NCBI RefSeq assembly: GCF_013004105.1
Contig: NZ_CP053085.1
Location: 5,084,001-5,148,000, forward strand
Length of the DNA stretch: 64,000 nucleotides
Source: Gemmatimonas groenlandica
Lineage (GTDB): Bacteria; Gemmatimonadota; Gemmatimonadetes; Gemmatimonadales; Gemmatimonadaceae
Direction of reading: 5' to 3'
The notes beneath the pieces were generated by a model. That model was given only the letters and a program-made list of their open reading frames with translations, searched no databases and was not told where the DNA came from. How positions within the stretch are numbered: position 1 is the stretch's first letter; the number at the start of each line of letters is the position of its first letter. Below, piece by piece: positions 34,556 to 43,826 of this stretch. Both the position numbers and the translations under genes were made by a program.

Positions 34556-35416
34556 ATGCGTTGGAGCCCAGGTGGACGGAGCGACAATCTCGAAGATCGT
34601 CGTGGCGCGAGTGGTGGTGGAGGATTTCGTGGCGGCGGTGGCGGCGGGATGAAGCTGGGGCTCGGCGGCACCGTCGTGCTGCTCGTGCTCAGCCTGATCT
34701 TCAAACGCGATCTGCTCACCGAGTTCAGTGGTGGAGCGCCCGGCGTGCAGACCGCGCCTGCGTCGCAATCGGCCCCGGTAACCGACGCCGGCGAAGAGAA
34801 GATGGTGGATTTTGTGTCGTTCGTCCTCGATACGGCGCAGGTGACGTGGCGCACGCTGGTGCCGGGTTACACCGACGCGCGGCTCGTGCTGTTCCGAGAA
34901 GGCGTACGATCGGCGTGCGGCGACGCTAGCGCGGCCTCGGGGCCGTTCTACTGCCCGGGCGATCAGCGCGTGTACGTCGATCTCTCGTTCTTCGATCAGC
35001 TCGATCGTCAGTTCGGCGCGCCCGGTGATTTCGCGCAGGCGTATGTACTGGCGCATGAGATAGGGCACCACGTGCAGAATCTCACGGGTACCGAGAAGGC
35101 GATGCGCAACGCCGTGCAGCGCAATCCGGCGGCGGGCAATCAGCTGTCGGTGGCGATGGAGCTCCAGGCCGACTGCTACGCCGGCGTGTGGGCGCACTCG
35201 GCGGCCCGAAGCGGCATCATCGAAGCTGGTGATCTCGACGAAGGCCTCGGCGCGGCGGCCGCAGTGGGTGATGACCGACTGCAGAAGATGTCGACGGGGC
35301 GGGTGAACCCGGAGTCGTTCACGCACGGCTCGAGTACCGACCGGAAGGCCTGGTTCCGCAAAGGCTTCGACTCGGGCGATCCACGTTCGTGTGACACATT
35401 CGGACAGGGACGCTGA
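34556..35416 (+). CDS. Putative neutral zinc metallopeptidase (YpfJ family)
   Basis: The protein is 286 aa. The N-terminus has a glycine-rich segment followed by one membrane helix (GLGGTVVLLVLSLIF). The lumenal/periplasmic domain has the zinc motif AHEIGHHVQNLTG at 166-178 (His167, Glu168, His171) and MELQADCYAGVWAH, both diagnostic of the YpfJ/PF04228 family. It begins 16 bases after the transglutaminase-like gene. Physiological substrates of the family are unknown. Confidence 0.9.
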   Translation: MRWSPGGRSDNLEDRRGASGGGGFRGGGGGGMKLGLGGTVVLLVLSLIFKRDLLTEFSGGAPGVQTAPASQSAPVTDAGEEKMVDFVSFVLDTAQVTWRTLVPGYTDARLVLFREGVRSACGDASAASGPFYCPGDQRVYVDLSFFDQLDRQFGAPGDFAQAYVLAHEIGHHVQNLTGTEKAMRNAVQRNPAAGNQLSVAMELQADCYAGVWAHSAARSGIIEAGDLDEGLGAAAAVGDDRLQKMSTGRVNPESFTHGSSTDRKAWFRKGFDSGDPRSCDTFGQGR

Positions 35417-35419
35417 TTC

Positions 35420-36208
35420 GTGAGTAGTCCCGAGGGATACGCGCCGCGAGATGGTGTGCTGGAAGAGCAGACGTGGCCGGCCATGCGCGACGGTGATTGG
35501 CCGGTGGCGCTGGTGCCCTTCGGCGCCACGGAACCGCACAACACGCATTTGCCGTACGGCACTGACACCATCATGGGGCGTGAAGTCGCCGCACGAGTAG
35601 CGGCCGCGTGCGCCGCGCAGGGCGTGCGCGTTGTGGCGTTGCCCGCGGTGCCGTTCGGCGTGAACACCACGCAGCTCGACCTGCGCTTCACGATCAACAT
35701 TATGCCGAGCACGCAGCTGGCCCTGTTACGCGATGTGGTGAAGAGTCTCGAGCCGCACGGCGTGCGCGCGCTGGTGCTGTTGAATGCTCACGGTGGTAAC
35801 GAGCTCCGCGCGCTGGTGCGGGAGCTGCAGCCGAGCACCCCGATCGTGCTGTCGATCGTGAACTGGTGGCAGGCCGGTGACCACGGGGTGTTCGAGAGCG
35901 CGGGCGACCATGCCGGTGAACTCGAAACGGCGGCGATCATGCATGTGGCGCCGCACTTGGTCGTGCCCGACCGCAACACGTGGGGCGATGGCCATGCGAA
36001 GGCCAGCGTGTTCGACGGCGTGCGCAGCGGATGGGCGTGGATGCCGCGCCGCTGGACGCAGGTGACGGCCGATACCGGCGTGGGCAATCCGCGAGAAGCC
36101 ACGGCGGAGAAGGGTGCCGCGTTCGTGGCGCAGGCGGTGGAGCGGATTGCGGCGTTCTGCGTGCAGCTGGCAGGAGCGGATCCGAACGCGATGTGGGCGG
36201 ATCCCTAA
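35420..36208 (+). CDS. Creatininase-family amidohydrolase
   Basis: The protein is 262 aa from GTG 35420, 3 bases after the metallopeptidase stop and with GGGA upstream. Metal-site residues typical of the creatininase family are visible: Glu38 and His40 (GATEPHNTHLPYGTDT, with Asp49), VLLNAHGGNELRAL, and the glutamate in AGELETAAIM. Members hydrolyse cyclic amides such as creatinine or formamidopyrimidine intermediates. The substrate here is not evident. Confidence 0.88.
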   Translation: MSSPEGYAPRDGVLEEQTWPAMRDGDWPVALVPFGATEPHNTHLPYGTDTIMGREVAARVAAACAAQGVRVVALPAVPFGVNTTQLDLRFTINIMPSTQLALLRDVVKSLEPHGVRALVLLNAHGGNELRALVRELQPSTPIVLSIVNWWQAGDHGVFESAGDHAGELETAAIMHVAPHLVVPDRNTWGDGHAKASVFDGVRSGWAWMPRRWTQVTADTGVGNPREATAEKGAAFVAQAVERIAAFCVQLAGADPNAMWADP

Positions 36209-36233
36209 ACGCGTCTCCGCCGGAGAGCCGGGC

Positions 36234-36758
36234 CTAGCGGCGCAGTTCTACCGTCTGCGCCGCGTTGTCGCCGTCGCCGAAGTACAGTGAATGTCGCTTC
36301 TCGCCCGGCATCGATAACAGCACCACGATGTTGGCCTGACTCGGAAAGAGCTCGGCCAGTAGCGCGTTGCGAATGACGAGCGTGCCCGGTGCGCGCGCCG
36401 CGTCGAACTGTAGCAGGTACCAGTGCACGGTACCGCCCACCGGGTCCTTGTCCACGCCCTGCTGCACCAGCTGCGCTTTGAGCGCGCGACCATCGGCCGA
36501 CACGCTCACCTTGGCATTGAAGTACGCCGTGAAGAGTGAGTCGGCCTTGGGGTCGCGATCGAGTGCGAAGGCGGGGCGACGCGCATACGCGCGCAGCCCC
36601 TTCTCCAGATCGTCGCTGAACAGCCGCACCTTCCACATCACCGTACCGTTCTCGATGACAGCGCGCGTGTGCGTGCTGTGCACATCGTGCATCACACGGA
36701 CACCCGCGTCGCGGCCACCGAACAACAAGGCGGCCAAGGCCAGTGTGGTGAGCTTCAC
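36234..36758 (-). CDS. DUF6702-like secreted protein
   Basis: The protein is 174 aa with a short signal peptide. The sequence THTRAVIENGTVMWKVRLFSDDLEKGLRAY resembles the DUF6702 pattern, where a conserved FxDDLE segment follows two strands. It is the last gene of a minus-strand operon (HupE/UreJ-like protein, M1 peptidase, this gene), with 16 bases to its neighbour. I recall the same trio in other phyla, which suggests a shared function, but none is established. Confidence 0.6.
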   Translation of the reverse strand: MKLTTLALAALLFGGRDAGVRVMHDVHSTHTRAVIENGTVMWKVRLFSDDLEKGLRAYARRPAFALDRDPKADSLFTAYFNAKVSVSADGRALKAQLVQQGVDKDPVGGTVHWYLLQFDAARAPGTLVIRNALLAELFPSQANIVVLLSMPGEKRHSLYFGDGDNAAQTVELRR

Positions 36759-36774
36759 GTGCGACTCCTTCTGT

Positions 36775-38862
36775 TCATCCGATCGGGCGCGTGCTCACGC
36801 CCTTCGTGAACGTGTTGTTCGTGCGGTCCACGTCGGCGTAGCCCGAATCGGGATCGGCCGTAACCTTGGCAATCTCCTTGTCGGAGAAGAATCCGTACTC
36901 GTGTGACTTCTCGCTGCCGCGCCATACCTCGGCCGGCATCTTCACGCGCTCCTTGGTGCCGTCGGTGAACTCGATCTCGAGCTCCAGCGGCAACACCAGC
37001 CCGCCCTTGTTCTCGGCGGTGATGCGGTGATAAAACTTCCCGCGCTTGGTCGTGCCGGCAAATGCCTGCGCGTCCTGCGACTCGACCTTGGTAATCGCCT
37101 GATCATTGTTGTAGGTGCTGTAGAACCACCCTCGCCAGAAGTAGTCGAGGCGCTCACCGGCGCCGCTGGCCAGCGTGCGGAAGAAGTCGGCCGGCTGCGG
37201 ATGTTTGAACATCCACTTCTTCGAATACTCCTGAAACGCCAGATCGAAGCGCTCCGGGCCCAGCACCTTTTCACGCAGCATCACCAAGCCGGCGGCCGGC
37301 TTGCTGTAGCCGTTGTTGCCGAACTGACGATGGATGAAGTCCGACTCGGTCATGAGGGGTACCTGATCGGCGTCCTTCATGTAGTTCACGATGTTCGGCG
37401 CCGGACCACGCAGGCGCGCCGCCGGCCAGTTCTTGTCGTAGTCGAGTGAGCTGTAGTACTCGAGGAACGAGTTGATCCCTTCGTCCATCCACGTCCACTT
37501 GCGCTCGTCGGTGGCCACGATCATCGGGAACCAGTTGTGCCCGACTTCGTGAATGGTGACCGCGGCGAGCGCGTACTCCTGATTCTTGGTATACGTGCCG
37601 TTGGCACCGGGGCGTCCGCCACAAAAGGCGATCATGGGATACTCCATGCCGCCCACTTGGCCGTTCACATTCGACGCCTGCGGATACGGATACTCGAACG
37701 CCATGCGGCCGTAGCTGCGCATGGTCTGTGCGATGGCCTTGGTAGAGATGTCGCTCCACAACGGCATGGCGTCACGCGGATACACCGAGTGCAGTTCGAT
37801 GGTGCGGCCGGCCGGCGAATAGCGGAAACCCGCGGCATCCCACACGAACGTCTTGCTACTAGCCCACGCGAAGTCTCGCACATTCTCGGCCGTGAAGCGC
37901 CACGTGATCGGGGCCGTGCCGGCCGGACGCGCGCCGGGTGTGGCCACTTCGTTCGGACGCACGATGAACACCGACGTGTCGCCCGCGATCGCCGTGGCCA
38001 GGCGCGTGCGCTGCGTGGGCGTGAGCACCTGCAGCGGGTTTCGCAGCGTGCCGGTGGAGCGCACGATGTGGTCATGCGGCACCGTGATGCTCACGTCGTA
38101 GTTGCCGAAGTTGAGATAGAACTCGCCCTGGCCCAGGAACGGGTCGTTCTGCCAACCGGTCACGTCGTCGTAGACAGCGGCGCGCGGAAACCACTGCGCC
38201 ACTTCGTAAATCCATCCGTCCTTCACCTGCTCACGCACGCCGCGGCTGTTGTTGCCGCCCTCGGGTACCACGAACGACCAGTCGATGTCCACCACGGCCT
38301 TGCCGCCGGTGGGGATCGGCGCGTCGAGGTTTACGCGCATCTGCGTGCCGTTCACGATGTAACGGGCCGGCTTGGCCGTCTGCCCGTTCACCGAGACCAG
38401 CGCGACACGCGTGATGTCGTAGCCGCCCACCGGCTCTTCCTCGGGCAGCAGGAAGCGACGGGCCTGCGGCGATAGCGTGGCCGGCAATGCCGACTTCGTC
38501 ATGTTGGCGCGGCTCGTCTTCGCTTCGATGTTCTGATCGAGCTGGAACCAGAGGTAGCCGAGCGGCTGTGGCGAGTTGTTGTGGTACGTGATGCGCTCCG
38601 AGCCCTTCACCGAGTGTGTGTTGGTGTCGAGCGTGGTGCGGATCACGTAGTCCACGCGCTGCTGCCAGTAGCGCGTGCCCGGTGAGCCGGACGCATCACG
38701 GAAGTCATTCGGCGACGGCCATTCGTCGAGCGCGCGGAACGACGACTTGTTGACCTTGCTATTCGGTTCGGCGTTGAGCCACTGCTGCGCCGGCAGGGCC
38801 GTTGGCAACGAAGCCGGAAGCAGGAGTAGCACAACGGAGAGCGAGCGGAGAGACAATCGCAT
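36775..38862 (-). CDS. Secreted M1-family zinc aminopeptidase
   Basis: The protein is 695 aa with a signal peptide (SLSVVLLLLPASLPTALPAQQ). The zinc site is HEVGHNW at 438-444, with the third ligand Glu461 in WTWMDEGINSFLEYY, in the spacing of gluzincins. The exopeptidase GAMEN-type segment appears as GQVGGMEYPMIAF (GGMEY), normal for this bacterial branch. It is exported and cleaves N-terminal residues from peptides. It is 24 bases downstream of the HupE/UreJ-like gene and 16 bases upstream of the DUF6702 gene, so the three probably share one transcript. Confidence 0.93.
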   Translation of the reverse strand: MRLSLRSLSVVLLLLPASLPTALPAQQWLNAEPNSKVNKSSFRALDEWPSPNDFRDASGSPGTRYWQQRVDYVIRTTLDTNTHSVKGSERITYHNNSPQPLGYLWFQLDQNIEAKTSRANMTKSALPATLSPQARRFLLPEEEPVGGYDITRVALVSVNGQTAKPARYIVNGTQMRVNLDAPIPTGGKAVVDIDWSFVVPEGGNNSRGVREQVKDGWIYEVAQWFPRAAVYDDVTGWQNDPFLGQGEFYLNFGNYDVSITVPHDHIVRSTGTLRNPLQVLTPTQRTRLATAIAGDTSVFIVRPNEVATPGARPAGTAPITWRFTAENVRDFAWASSKTFVWDAAGFRYSPAGRTIELHSVYPRDAMPLWSDISTKAIAQTMRSYGRMAFEYPYPQASNVNGQVGGMEYPMIAFCGGRPGANGTYTKNQEYALAAVTIHEVGHNWFPMIVATDERKWTWMDEGINSFLEYYSSLDYDKNWPAARLRGPAPNIVNYMKDADQVPLMTESDFIHRQFGNNGYSKPAAGLVMLREKVLGPERFDLAFQEYSKKWMFKHPQPADFFRTLASGAGERLDYFWRGWFYSTYNNDQAITKVESQDAQAFAGTTKRGKFYHRITAENKGGLVLPLELEIEFTDGTKERVKMPAEVWRGSEKSHEYGFFSDKEIAKVTADPDSGYADVDRTNNTFTKGVSTRPIG

Positions 38863-38886
38863 ACGGCACGAGGAGGAAATGGATGG

Positions 38887-39480
38887 TCATGACCAGGCGC
38901 GAAGGCGCTGGACCAGCAGCATGAGCGCGAGACCACCGGTCACGCCCACCAACAGTTGTACCCACCGGCGTCGCTGAAGGATCGCCGGTACCAAAAGGGC
39001 ACCCACAGCAAGCACGAGAGCCAGAATCAGGAGCTGCCCGAGTTCGAGTCCCACGTTGAAGGCCAGCAACGGCAGGCCAATGCGCTCTTCGTCACCCAAC
39101 AACGCGCGCAGGTAGCTCGAGAAGCCGAGACCGTGAATGAGGCCGAACAGCAGCGCGATGAGATACCGCTTCACCGTGACCGGATTCTCCGGGCGCTGCG
39201 GGGTGGCCGCCGTGTAGGCGTCGAGCGCCGTAAAAAGGATCGTGGCCGGAATCAGTGTCTCCACCACATTCGACGACACCGACACCAGGCGCAACGTGGC
39301 GAGGGCCAAGGTGATACTGTGGCCCACGGTGAACGCGGTGACCAGCACCGCGAGTCGGCGCCAGTCACGAATGCTGAACGGGATCGCCAGTGCGACCACG
39401 AACAAGATGTGATCGTACCCGGCGAGATCCGCGATATGCCGAAAGCCGAGTTCGAGATAGACGCGAAACTCGTCGAACAT
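38887..39480 (-). CDS. HupE/UreJ-like membrane protein
   Basis: The protein is 197 aa with about six membrane helices. Histidines typical of HupE/UreJ metal transporters are placed at the helix starts: GFRHIADLAGYDHILFVVAL, FTVGHSITLALA and GLIHGLGFSSYL. HupE/UreJ proteins move nickel or cobalt, but this short version without signal peptide belongs to a branch with no nickel enzyme nearby. It is the first gene of the operon with the M1 peptidase. Confidence 0.82.
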   Translation of the reverse strand: MFDEFRVYLELGFRHIADLAGYDHILFVVALAIPFSIRDWRRLAVLVTAFTVGHSITLALATLRLVSVSSNVVETLIPATILFTALDAYTAATPQRPENPVTVKRYLIALLFGLIHGLGFSSYLRALLGDEERIGLPLLAFNVGLELGQLLILALVLAVGALLVPAILQRRRWVQLLVGVTGGLALMLLVQRLRAWS

Positions 39481-39521
39481 GCCTTACGCCTGCACGAGCA
39501 ATAGAGCGAGCAACAGTCCGA

Positions 39522-41447
39522 TCAATAGTCCACCGGACGCAGATACGATTCACCGATGCCGGACTGGCTCACCAAGGCGGTGGCCGGCGGCCGCCGCTTC
39601 CAATGCGTGCCGTTCAGTCGCTTCGACACCAGCGTGAGTTCATCACGCTGGAAGCCGCGCGAGCGCAGCGCCTCGTGTGAGAAGCCGTGCAGCATGCCGT
39701 TCAGGATCTCGTCGGCGCGCGCGTAGCTGATCCCGAGATCGCCCTCGTCGGTCTGACCAGCAATGAGATCGGCGGTGGCTGGCTTGGTGATGATGATGTC
39801 GGGCACGCCCAAGTGACGGGCGAGAGCCCACACCTGCGTCTTGTAGAGGTCACCGATCGGATTGATCGGCGGGGAGTCGTCGGCGTGCCAGGTGAAGTAT
39901 CCGAACAGCCGCTCTGTCTTGTTGCCAGTGCCCAGCGGAAGTGCACGATAGCGGGCCGACAGGTCGAACAGCGCAATCATGCGGGTGCGCGCCATGATGT
40001 TGCCGCGTCGTGAGGCGTCGGCGTCGGGTTCGGCGGTCAAGTAGCCGTCGACCGCCGGGCTGATGTCGACGGTGCGCGACTCGATCCCGAGCGCGTCGAT
40101 CACCAACTGTGCGTGCTCGAGCGATTCCGCGCTCGACGTGCGGTACGGCAAGCGAATGCCGATCACGTTCTCGCGACCGAGCGCGCGCGCGGCAAGGAAG
40201 GCCGTGACAGCGGAGTCGACACCACCGGAGATGCCGATCACGGCCTTTCCGAAGCCACGGCGCGTGAGCTCTTCGCGCAGGAATCCGGTGAGCCATTCTT
40301 CCGTCATGCCGGCGTCGATGGCGAGCGGTGGCGGGCCACCGTGGTCGCGCATTTCGTGCCGGATCACGGGCAACGACTCGGGGATCGCGCGCACGATCGA
40401 ATTGGCGCGCTGCAGTGCTTCGGTGGGGACGGCGAATTCCCCGGTGGTGAAGCCACGGGCCCCGCGTAGCAGATCGGCGGCGGCGGGCTCGGGTCCGTCG
40501 TACGACAACGACAGCGGCGCGCCGTCTTGAATCCGACGGATGTTGTCGAGCACGTGCGGTAGCGCCACACGCAGGTCACTCAGCAGCGGCCCGTCGGCGC
40601 GGGCGCGCACGAGATCATCGAGATCGACCGTCAGCGAGACGAACGACTCATCCCACACCGGGGCGCGGCCACGCACGTCGCCACCGGGACCAACCAAGTG
40701 CGACGTGCCGAAGAAGCGCTTGCCGCCTTCGGAGCCCACGAGGTTCACGAAGCTGGTGTAGACGCCCTGTTCCTCGGCGATGTCGCGAATGAGCCGCTCC
40801 CAGCGGGCGGCGCTGTACGGACCGGCAATGCCGTCCTCACGCGGCCAGATACCGCGGGCGGGGGCGGCCGACGACACGAACACCACCTGGGCGCCGTCGA
40901 GGGCGGCAATGGTGCCACTGATGGAGTGCCAGGCGTCTTCGCACACCAGAATGGCCGCACGGCCCCACGGCGTTTCGAAGGCGCGGATATCGGTGCCGCG
41001 TTCCACGAAGCGCTCTTCGTCGAACAGCCCGTAGGTGGGCAGGTAGTTCTTGCGGTGCACGTGCCGGATCACCGGCGGTCCGTCGTCGAGCCCGATGGTG
41101 AGGTAGGCCGCGCTGTTGTGCAGCGTATCGCGCCACCTCTCGTAGAAGCCGATCACGAGGTCCATGGCTACGCAGTCGATGCCGGCCGCCGCGCAGGCGG
41201 TGCGGTAGGCGTCATCGAGGTCGTACGCCAGCGCACCGGCGGTGCAGGCGACCTCACGGACGCCCCCTTCCACGAAGTAGCCCGACAGGGCCGTCTCGGG
41301 GAAATGCACGACCTGCGGGCGCGGGTCGAGGGTGGAGGCTTGCGCGCACAGCCGCCCGATACGGGCGAGGTTGGCGGCTACGTCGCCCTTGCGGGGCGCA
41401 AACTGGCACAGGGCCAGCGTTAGCGGACGAATCGGATCACCAGGCAT
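39522..41447 (-). CDS. nadE: NAD+ synthase, glutamine-hydrolysing
   Basis: The protein is 641 aa from the ATG at 41447 (ATG 41489 is also in frame). The N-terminal nitrilase-type amidase domain carries Glu51 (HFPETALSGYF), Lys133 (VHRKNYLPTYG) and Cys169 (LVCEDAWH). The C-terminal synthetase domain has the P-loop-like ISGGVDSAVTAF near 405-415 and NKTERLFGYFTWHADD. The enzyme converts deamido-NAD to NAD using ammonia channelled from glutamine. It is the last step of NAD synthesis. The length is normal for two-domain enzymes. Confidence 0.95.
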   Translation of the reverse strand: MPGDPIRPLTLALCQFAPRKGDVAANLARIGRLCAQASTLDPRPQVVHFPETALSGYFVEGGVREVACTAGALAYDLDDAYRTACAAAGIDCVAMDLVIGFYERWRDTLHNSAAYLTIGLDDGPPVIRHVHRKNYLPTYGLFDEERFVERGTDIRAFETPWGRAAILVCEDAWHSISGTIAALDGAQVVFVSSAAPARGIWPREDGIAGPYSAARWERLIRDIAEEQGVYTSFVNLVGSEGGKRFFGTSHLVGPGGDVRGRAPVWDESFVSLTVDLDDLVRARADGPLLSDLRVALPHVLDNIRRIQDGAPLSLSYDGPEPAAADLLRGARGFTTGEFAVPTEALQRANSIVRAIPESLPVIRHEMRDHGGPPPLAIDAGMTEEWLTGFLREELTRRGFGKAVIGISGGVDSAVTAFLAARALGRENVIGIRLPYRTSSAESLEHAQLVIDALGIESRTVDISPAVDGYLTAEPDADASRRGNIMARTRMIALFDLSARYRALPLGTGNKTERLFGYFTWHADDSPPINPIGDLYKTQVWALARHLGVPDIIITKPATADLIAGQTDEGDLGISYARADEILNGMLHGFSHEALRSRGFQRDELTLVSKRLNGTHWKRRPPATALVSQSGIGESYLRPVDY

Positions 41448-41551
41448 GTATGCAAAGTAGGAGGAGGAGCACGGATCGCCTACGGTCACGGTACGGTTCC
41501 GGGTGGAGCGTGGCGCGACGCAGGCCGTGAACCGGCTCGACGCCGAGCGTG

Positions 41552-41557
41552 TACAAT
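41552..41557 (+). promoter_or_regulatory. TACAAT -10 box close to the penicillin-binding protein start
   Basis: TACAAT ends 6 bases before the ATG at 41564, so transcription starting at the usual distance would begin at or next to the start codon, giving a leaderless message. No clear -35 was found. Confidence 0.45.
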
Positions 41558-41563
41558 TCCCCC

Positions 41564-43639
41564 ATGCGCTCTCTGAAATTCCGACACGGTCGTTCTCGCA
41601 TGGCCGCGCTGTCCGTTATCTGCCTGTCCCTCGCGCTGGCTCTCGTTCCGGCTGGACTGGCGGCGCAGGGTGCGTCGGCCTCCACCGGCGAGGCGTGGCA
41701 GATCATCACCCCGCCGCAGGCTACGCTGGTGCTCGGTCGCGACGGCTCGCTGATCGGAGAGCTGGGCCGGGAGCGTCGTATCAACGTCGCGCTGCGCTCG
41801 CTCCCCAAGTACGTCGGGAATGCGTTTGTCGCGGTGGAAGACAAACGCTTCTATCAGCACGACGGCGTGGATCTGGTCGGTGTGGCGGGCGCCATCAAGG
41901 ACGCCGTCACCAAGGGCAATCTCCGCGGCGCGAGCACCATCACGCAGCTGCTGGTGGGCAACATGCACCCCGACCTCATCGACCGTCGGGATGTGTCGGC
42001 GGGACGCAAGTTGCGGGAGCAGCAGGCCGCGCGAGAAATGGAGCGGCATTACAACAAAGAGCAGATCCTCGAGGCGTTCCTCAATCAGATCTCGTTCGGA
42101 CGTGGCGCGTACGGCATCGAGATGGCGGCGCGTCAGTTCTTCGGTAAAGGCGCGGCTGATCTCACGTTGGCGGAAGCCGCGTCGCTGGCGTCGATGCCCA
42201 AGAGCCCCGTGCAGTACGATCCGGCCCGCTATCCCGATCGCAACCGCACGCGCCGTAACACGGTGCTCGCGCTGATGGCAGAGCAAGGATACATCACCGC
42301 CGCGCAATCGGCCGCGGCACAACGCGAACCAGTACGCACAGTGACGACCACGCGTTCGCCGGCGCCGTGGGTGGTCGACGTGGTCCGCGTGCAGGCCGAG
42401 CGGGCAGGCATTGCCGTCATGCAGGGCGGGTATCGCATTCACACCACGATCGACGCCGCGCTGCAGCGATCCACGCAGCAGGCGCTGAGTAGTGGCCTCG
42501 ATGAAATCGAGACGCGCCCCGGTTTTCGAGGACAGCGATGCGCTCGCGTGGCCGCTGACACATCCGCGGCGGCGACCAAGAAGGCGAAAGTCGAGGCGTG
42601 CCTGGAAGGTGCGGCGGTGGTGCTCGACCCCACCACGGGCGATGTGCGCGCGCTGGTGGGCGGGCGTGATTACGCGCGGAGCTCGTTCAATCGCGCGGTC
42701 GATGGCAACCGGCAGCCCGGCTCGAGCTTCAAGGCGTTCGTGTACGCGCAATCCATCGCGCAGGGGCTCGCTGCCAACGCCATGGTGGCGGACACCGCAC
42801 TGCGCATTCGTCTCGACAACGGGCAGATCTACAGCCCCGACAACGCCGACAACGCGTTTCTGGGAGCCCTCACGCTGCGTGAAGCGCTGACGCGGTCGCG
42901 GAATCCGGTCGCGGTGCAGCTCGCGCTGGCGGTGGGCATGGACTCGGTCATCGCGCTGGCGCGCCGCGCTGGGTTGCGCTCGCCGATCTCGCCATATCCC
43001 TCGAGCGCGCTCGGCGCGAGTGTGGTGCAGCCGCTCGATTTCGTGGCCGCCTACGCCACATTCGACAACGGCGGCGTAGCGGTGGAACCGCGCTTCGTGC
43101 AGCATATCGAAGATCGCAACGGGCGTACGGTATTCACGCCGCAGGTTGCACCGCCGCGATCGGCGATGGACCCGCGGGTGGCCTTTATTATGCGCGACAT
43201 GCTGCAAGACGTGGTCACGCGCGGCACCGCGACGGCGCTACGAAAGATCGTGCCGTCACGCATCCCAGTGGCGGGGAAAACGGGGACCACCAACGACAAT
43301 ACCGATGTCTGGTTCGTCGGGATGACGCCGGAGTTGGTCACCGGCGTGTGGCTGGGCTTCGATAAGCCGGCCATGATCTCACCGGGCGCGGTCGGCGGCA
43401 CGTTGGCGGCACCGATTGCGGGGCAGATCATTGCCGCGGCCTACGGCAATCGCGCCAGTGGCGCGTGGACGCCACCGCCGGGCGTGGTGCCGGTAGAGCT
43501 CGATCGGGCGACAGGTCAGCCGTCGGATGGGACGACGCCGAACGAGCGACGCTATGTGGAGTGGTTCATGGCGGGGACGGAACCGGGAGCGCCGGTGTGG
43601 CCGTGGAGCCTCTTCCGTTTGGGGCCGATCGGGTACTGA
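41564..43639 (+). CDS. Class A penicillin-binding protein (transglycosylase/transpeptidase)
   Basis: The protein is 691 aa from ATG 41564; ATG 41549 adds five residues but overlaps the putative -10. A signal/anchor segment lies at 12-35. The GT51 glycosyltransferase domain has Glu92 (VAVEDKRFYQHDGVD), GASTITQLLVGN and an FGRGAYGIEMAA segment. The transpeptidase domain has the SxxK nucleophile Ser387 (GSSFKAF), an SRN motif (LTRSRNPVAV) and KTGT at 572-575. It builds and cross-links peptidoglycan. The segment between the domains contains a small cysteine-bearing insertion (QRCARVAADTSAA...VEACLEG). It is divergent from nadE. Confidence 0.94.
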   Translation: MRSLKFRHGRSRMAALSVICLSLALALVPAGLAAQGASASTGEAWQIITPPQATLVLGRDGSLIGELGRERRINVALRSLPKYVGNAFVAVEDKRFYQHDGVDLVGVAGAIKDAVTKGNLRGASTITQLLVGNMHPDLIDRRDVSAGRKLREQQAAREMERHYNKEQILEAFLNQISFGRGAYGIEMAARQFFGKGAADLTLAEAASLASMPKSPVQYDPARYPDRNRTRRNTVLALMAEQGYITAAQSAAAQREPVRTVTTTRSPAPWVVDVVRVQAERAGIAVMQGGYRIHTTIDAALQRSTQQALSSGLDEIETRPGFRGQRCARVAADTSAAATKKAKVEACLEGAAVVLDPTTGDVRALVGGRDYARSSFNRAVDGNRQPGSSFKAFVYAQSIAQGLAANAMVADTALRIRLDNGQIYSPDNADNAFLGALTLREALTRSRNPVAVQLALAVGMDSVIALARRAGLRSPISPYPSSALGASVVQPLDFVAAYATFDNGGVAVEPRFVQHIEDRNGRTVFTPQVAPPRSAMDPRVAFIMRDMLQDVVTRGTATALRKIVPSRIPVAGKTGTTNDNTDVWFVGMTPELVTGVWLGFDKPAMISPGAVGGTLAAPIAGQIIAAAYGNRASGAWTPPPGVVPVELDRATGQPSDGTTPNERRYVEWFMAGTEPGAPVWPWSLFRLGPIGY

Positions 43640-43738
43640 ACTCTGGCGCAGTAGTCAGTGTTCAGTGGCCGGAGTTCAGGGATCAGACTGCATATAGTGG
43701 TCAGCGTTCAGCAGCTACAGTCCACAGTGTCGAGCGGG
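43638..43738 (+). repeat. Dispersed intergenic repeat, copy 1
   Basis: It begins CTGAACTCTGGCG and contains CATATAGTGGTCAGCGTTCAG then CAGTCCACAGT. The same ordered words occur twice, in inverted orientation, at 57118-57190 and 57230-57306. This copy carries an extra internal stretch of about 37 bases. Confidence 0.6.
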
Positions 43739-43826
43739 TTTGGGGAGGCTCCGTAATCGTACGGGGGGGTGAATTGCGTATTCGCCCCAATGGAATGCGG
43801 TGGTGCAGGGGTCGACTATTCGCTGC

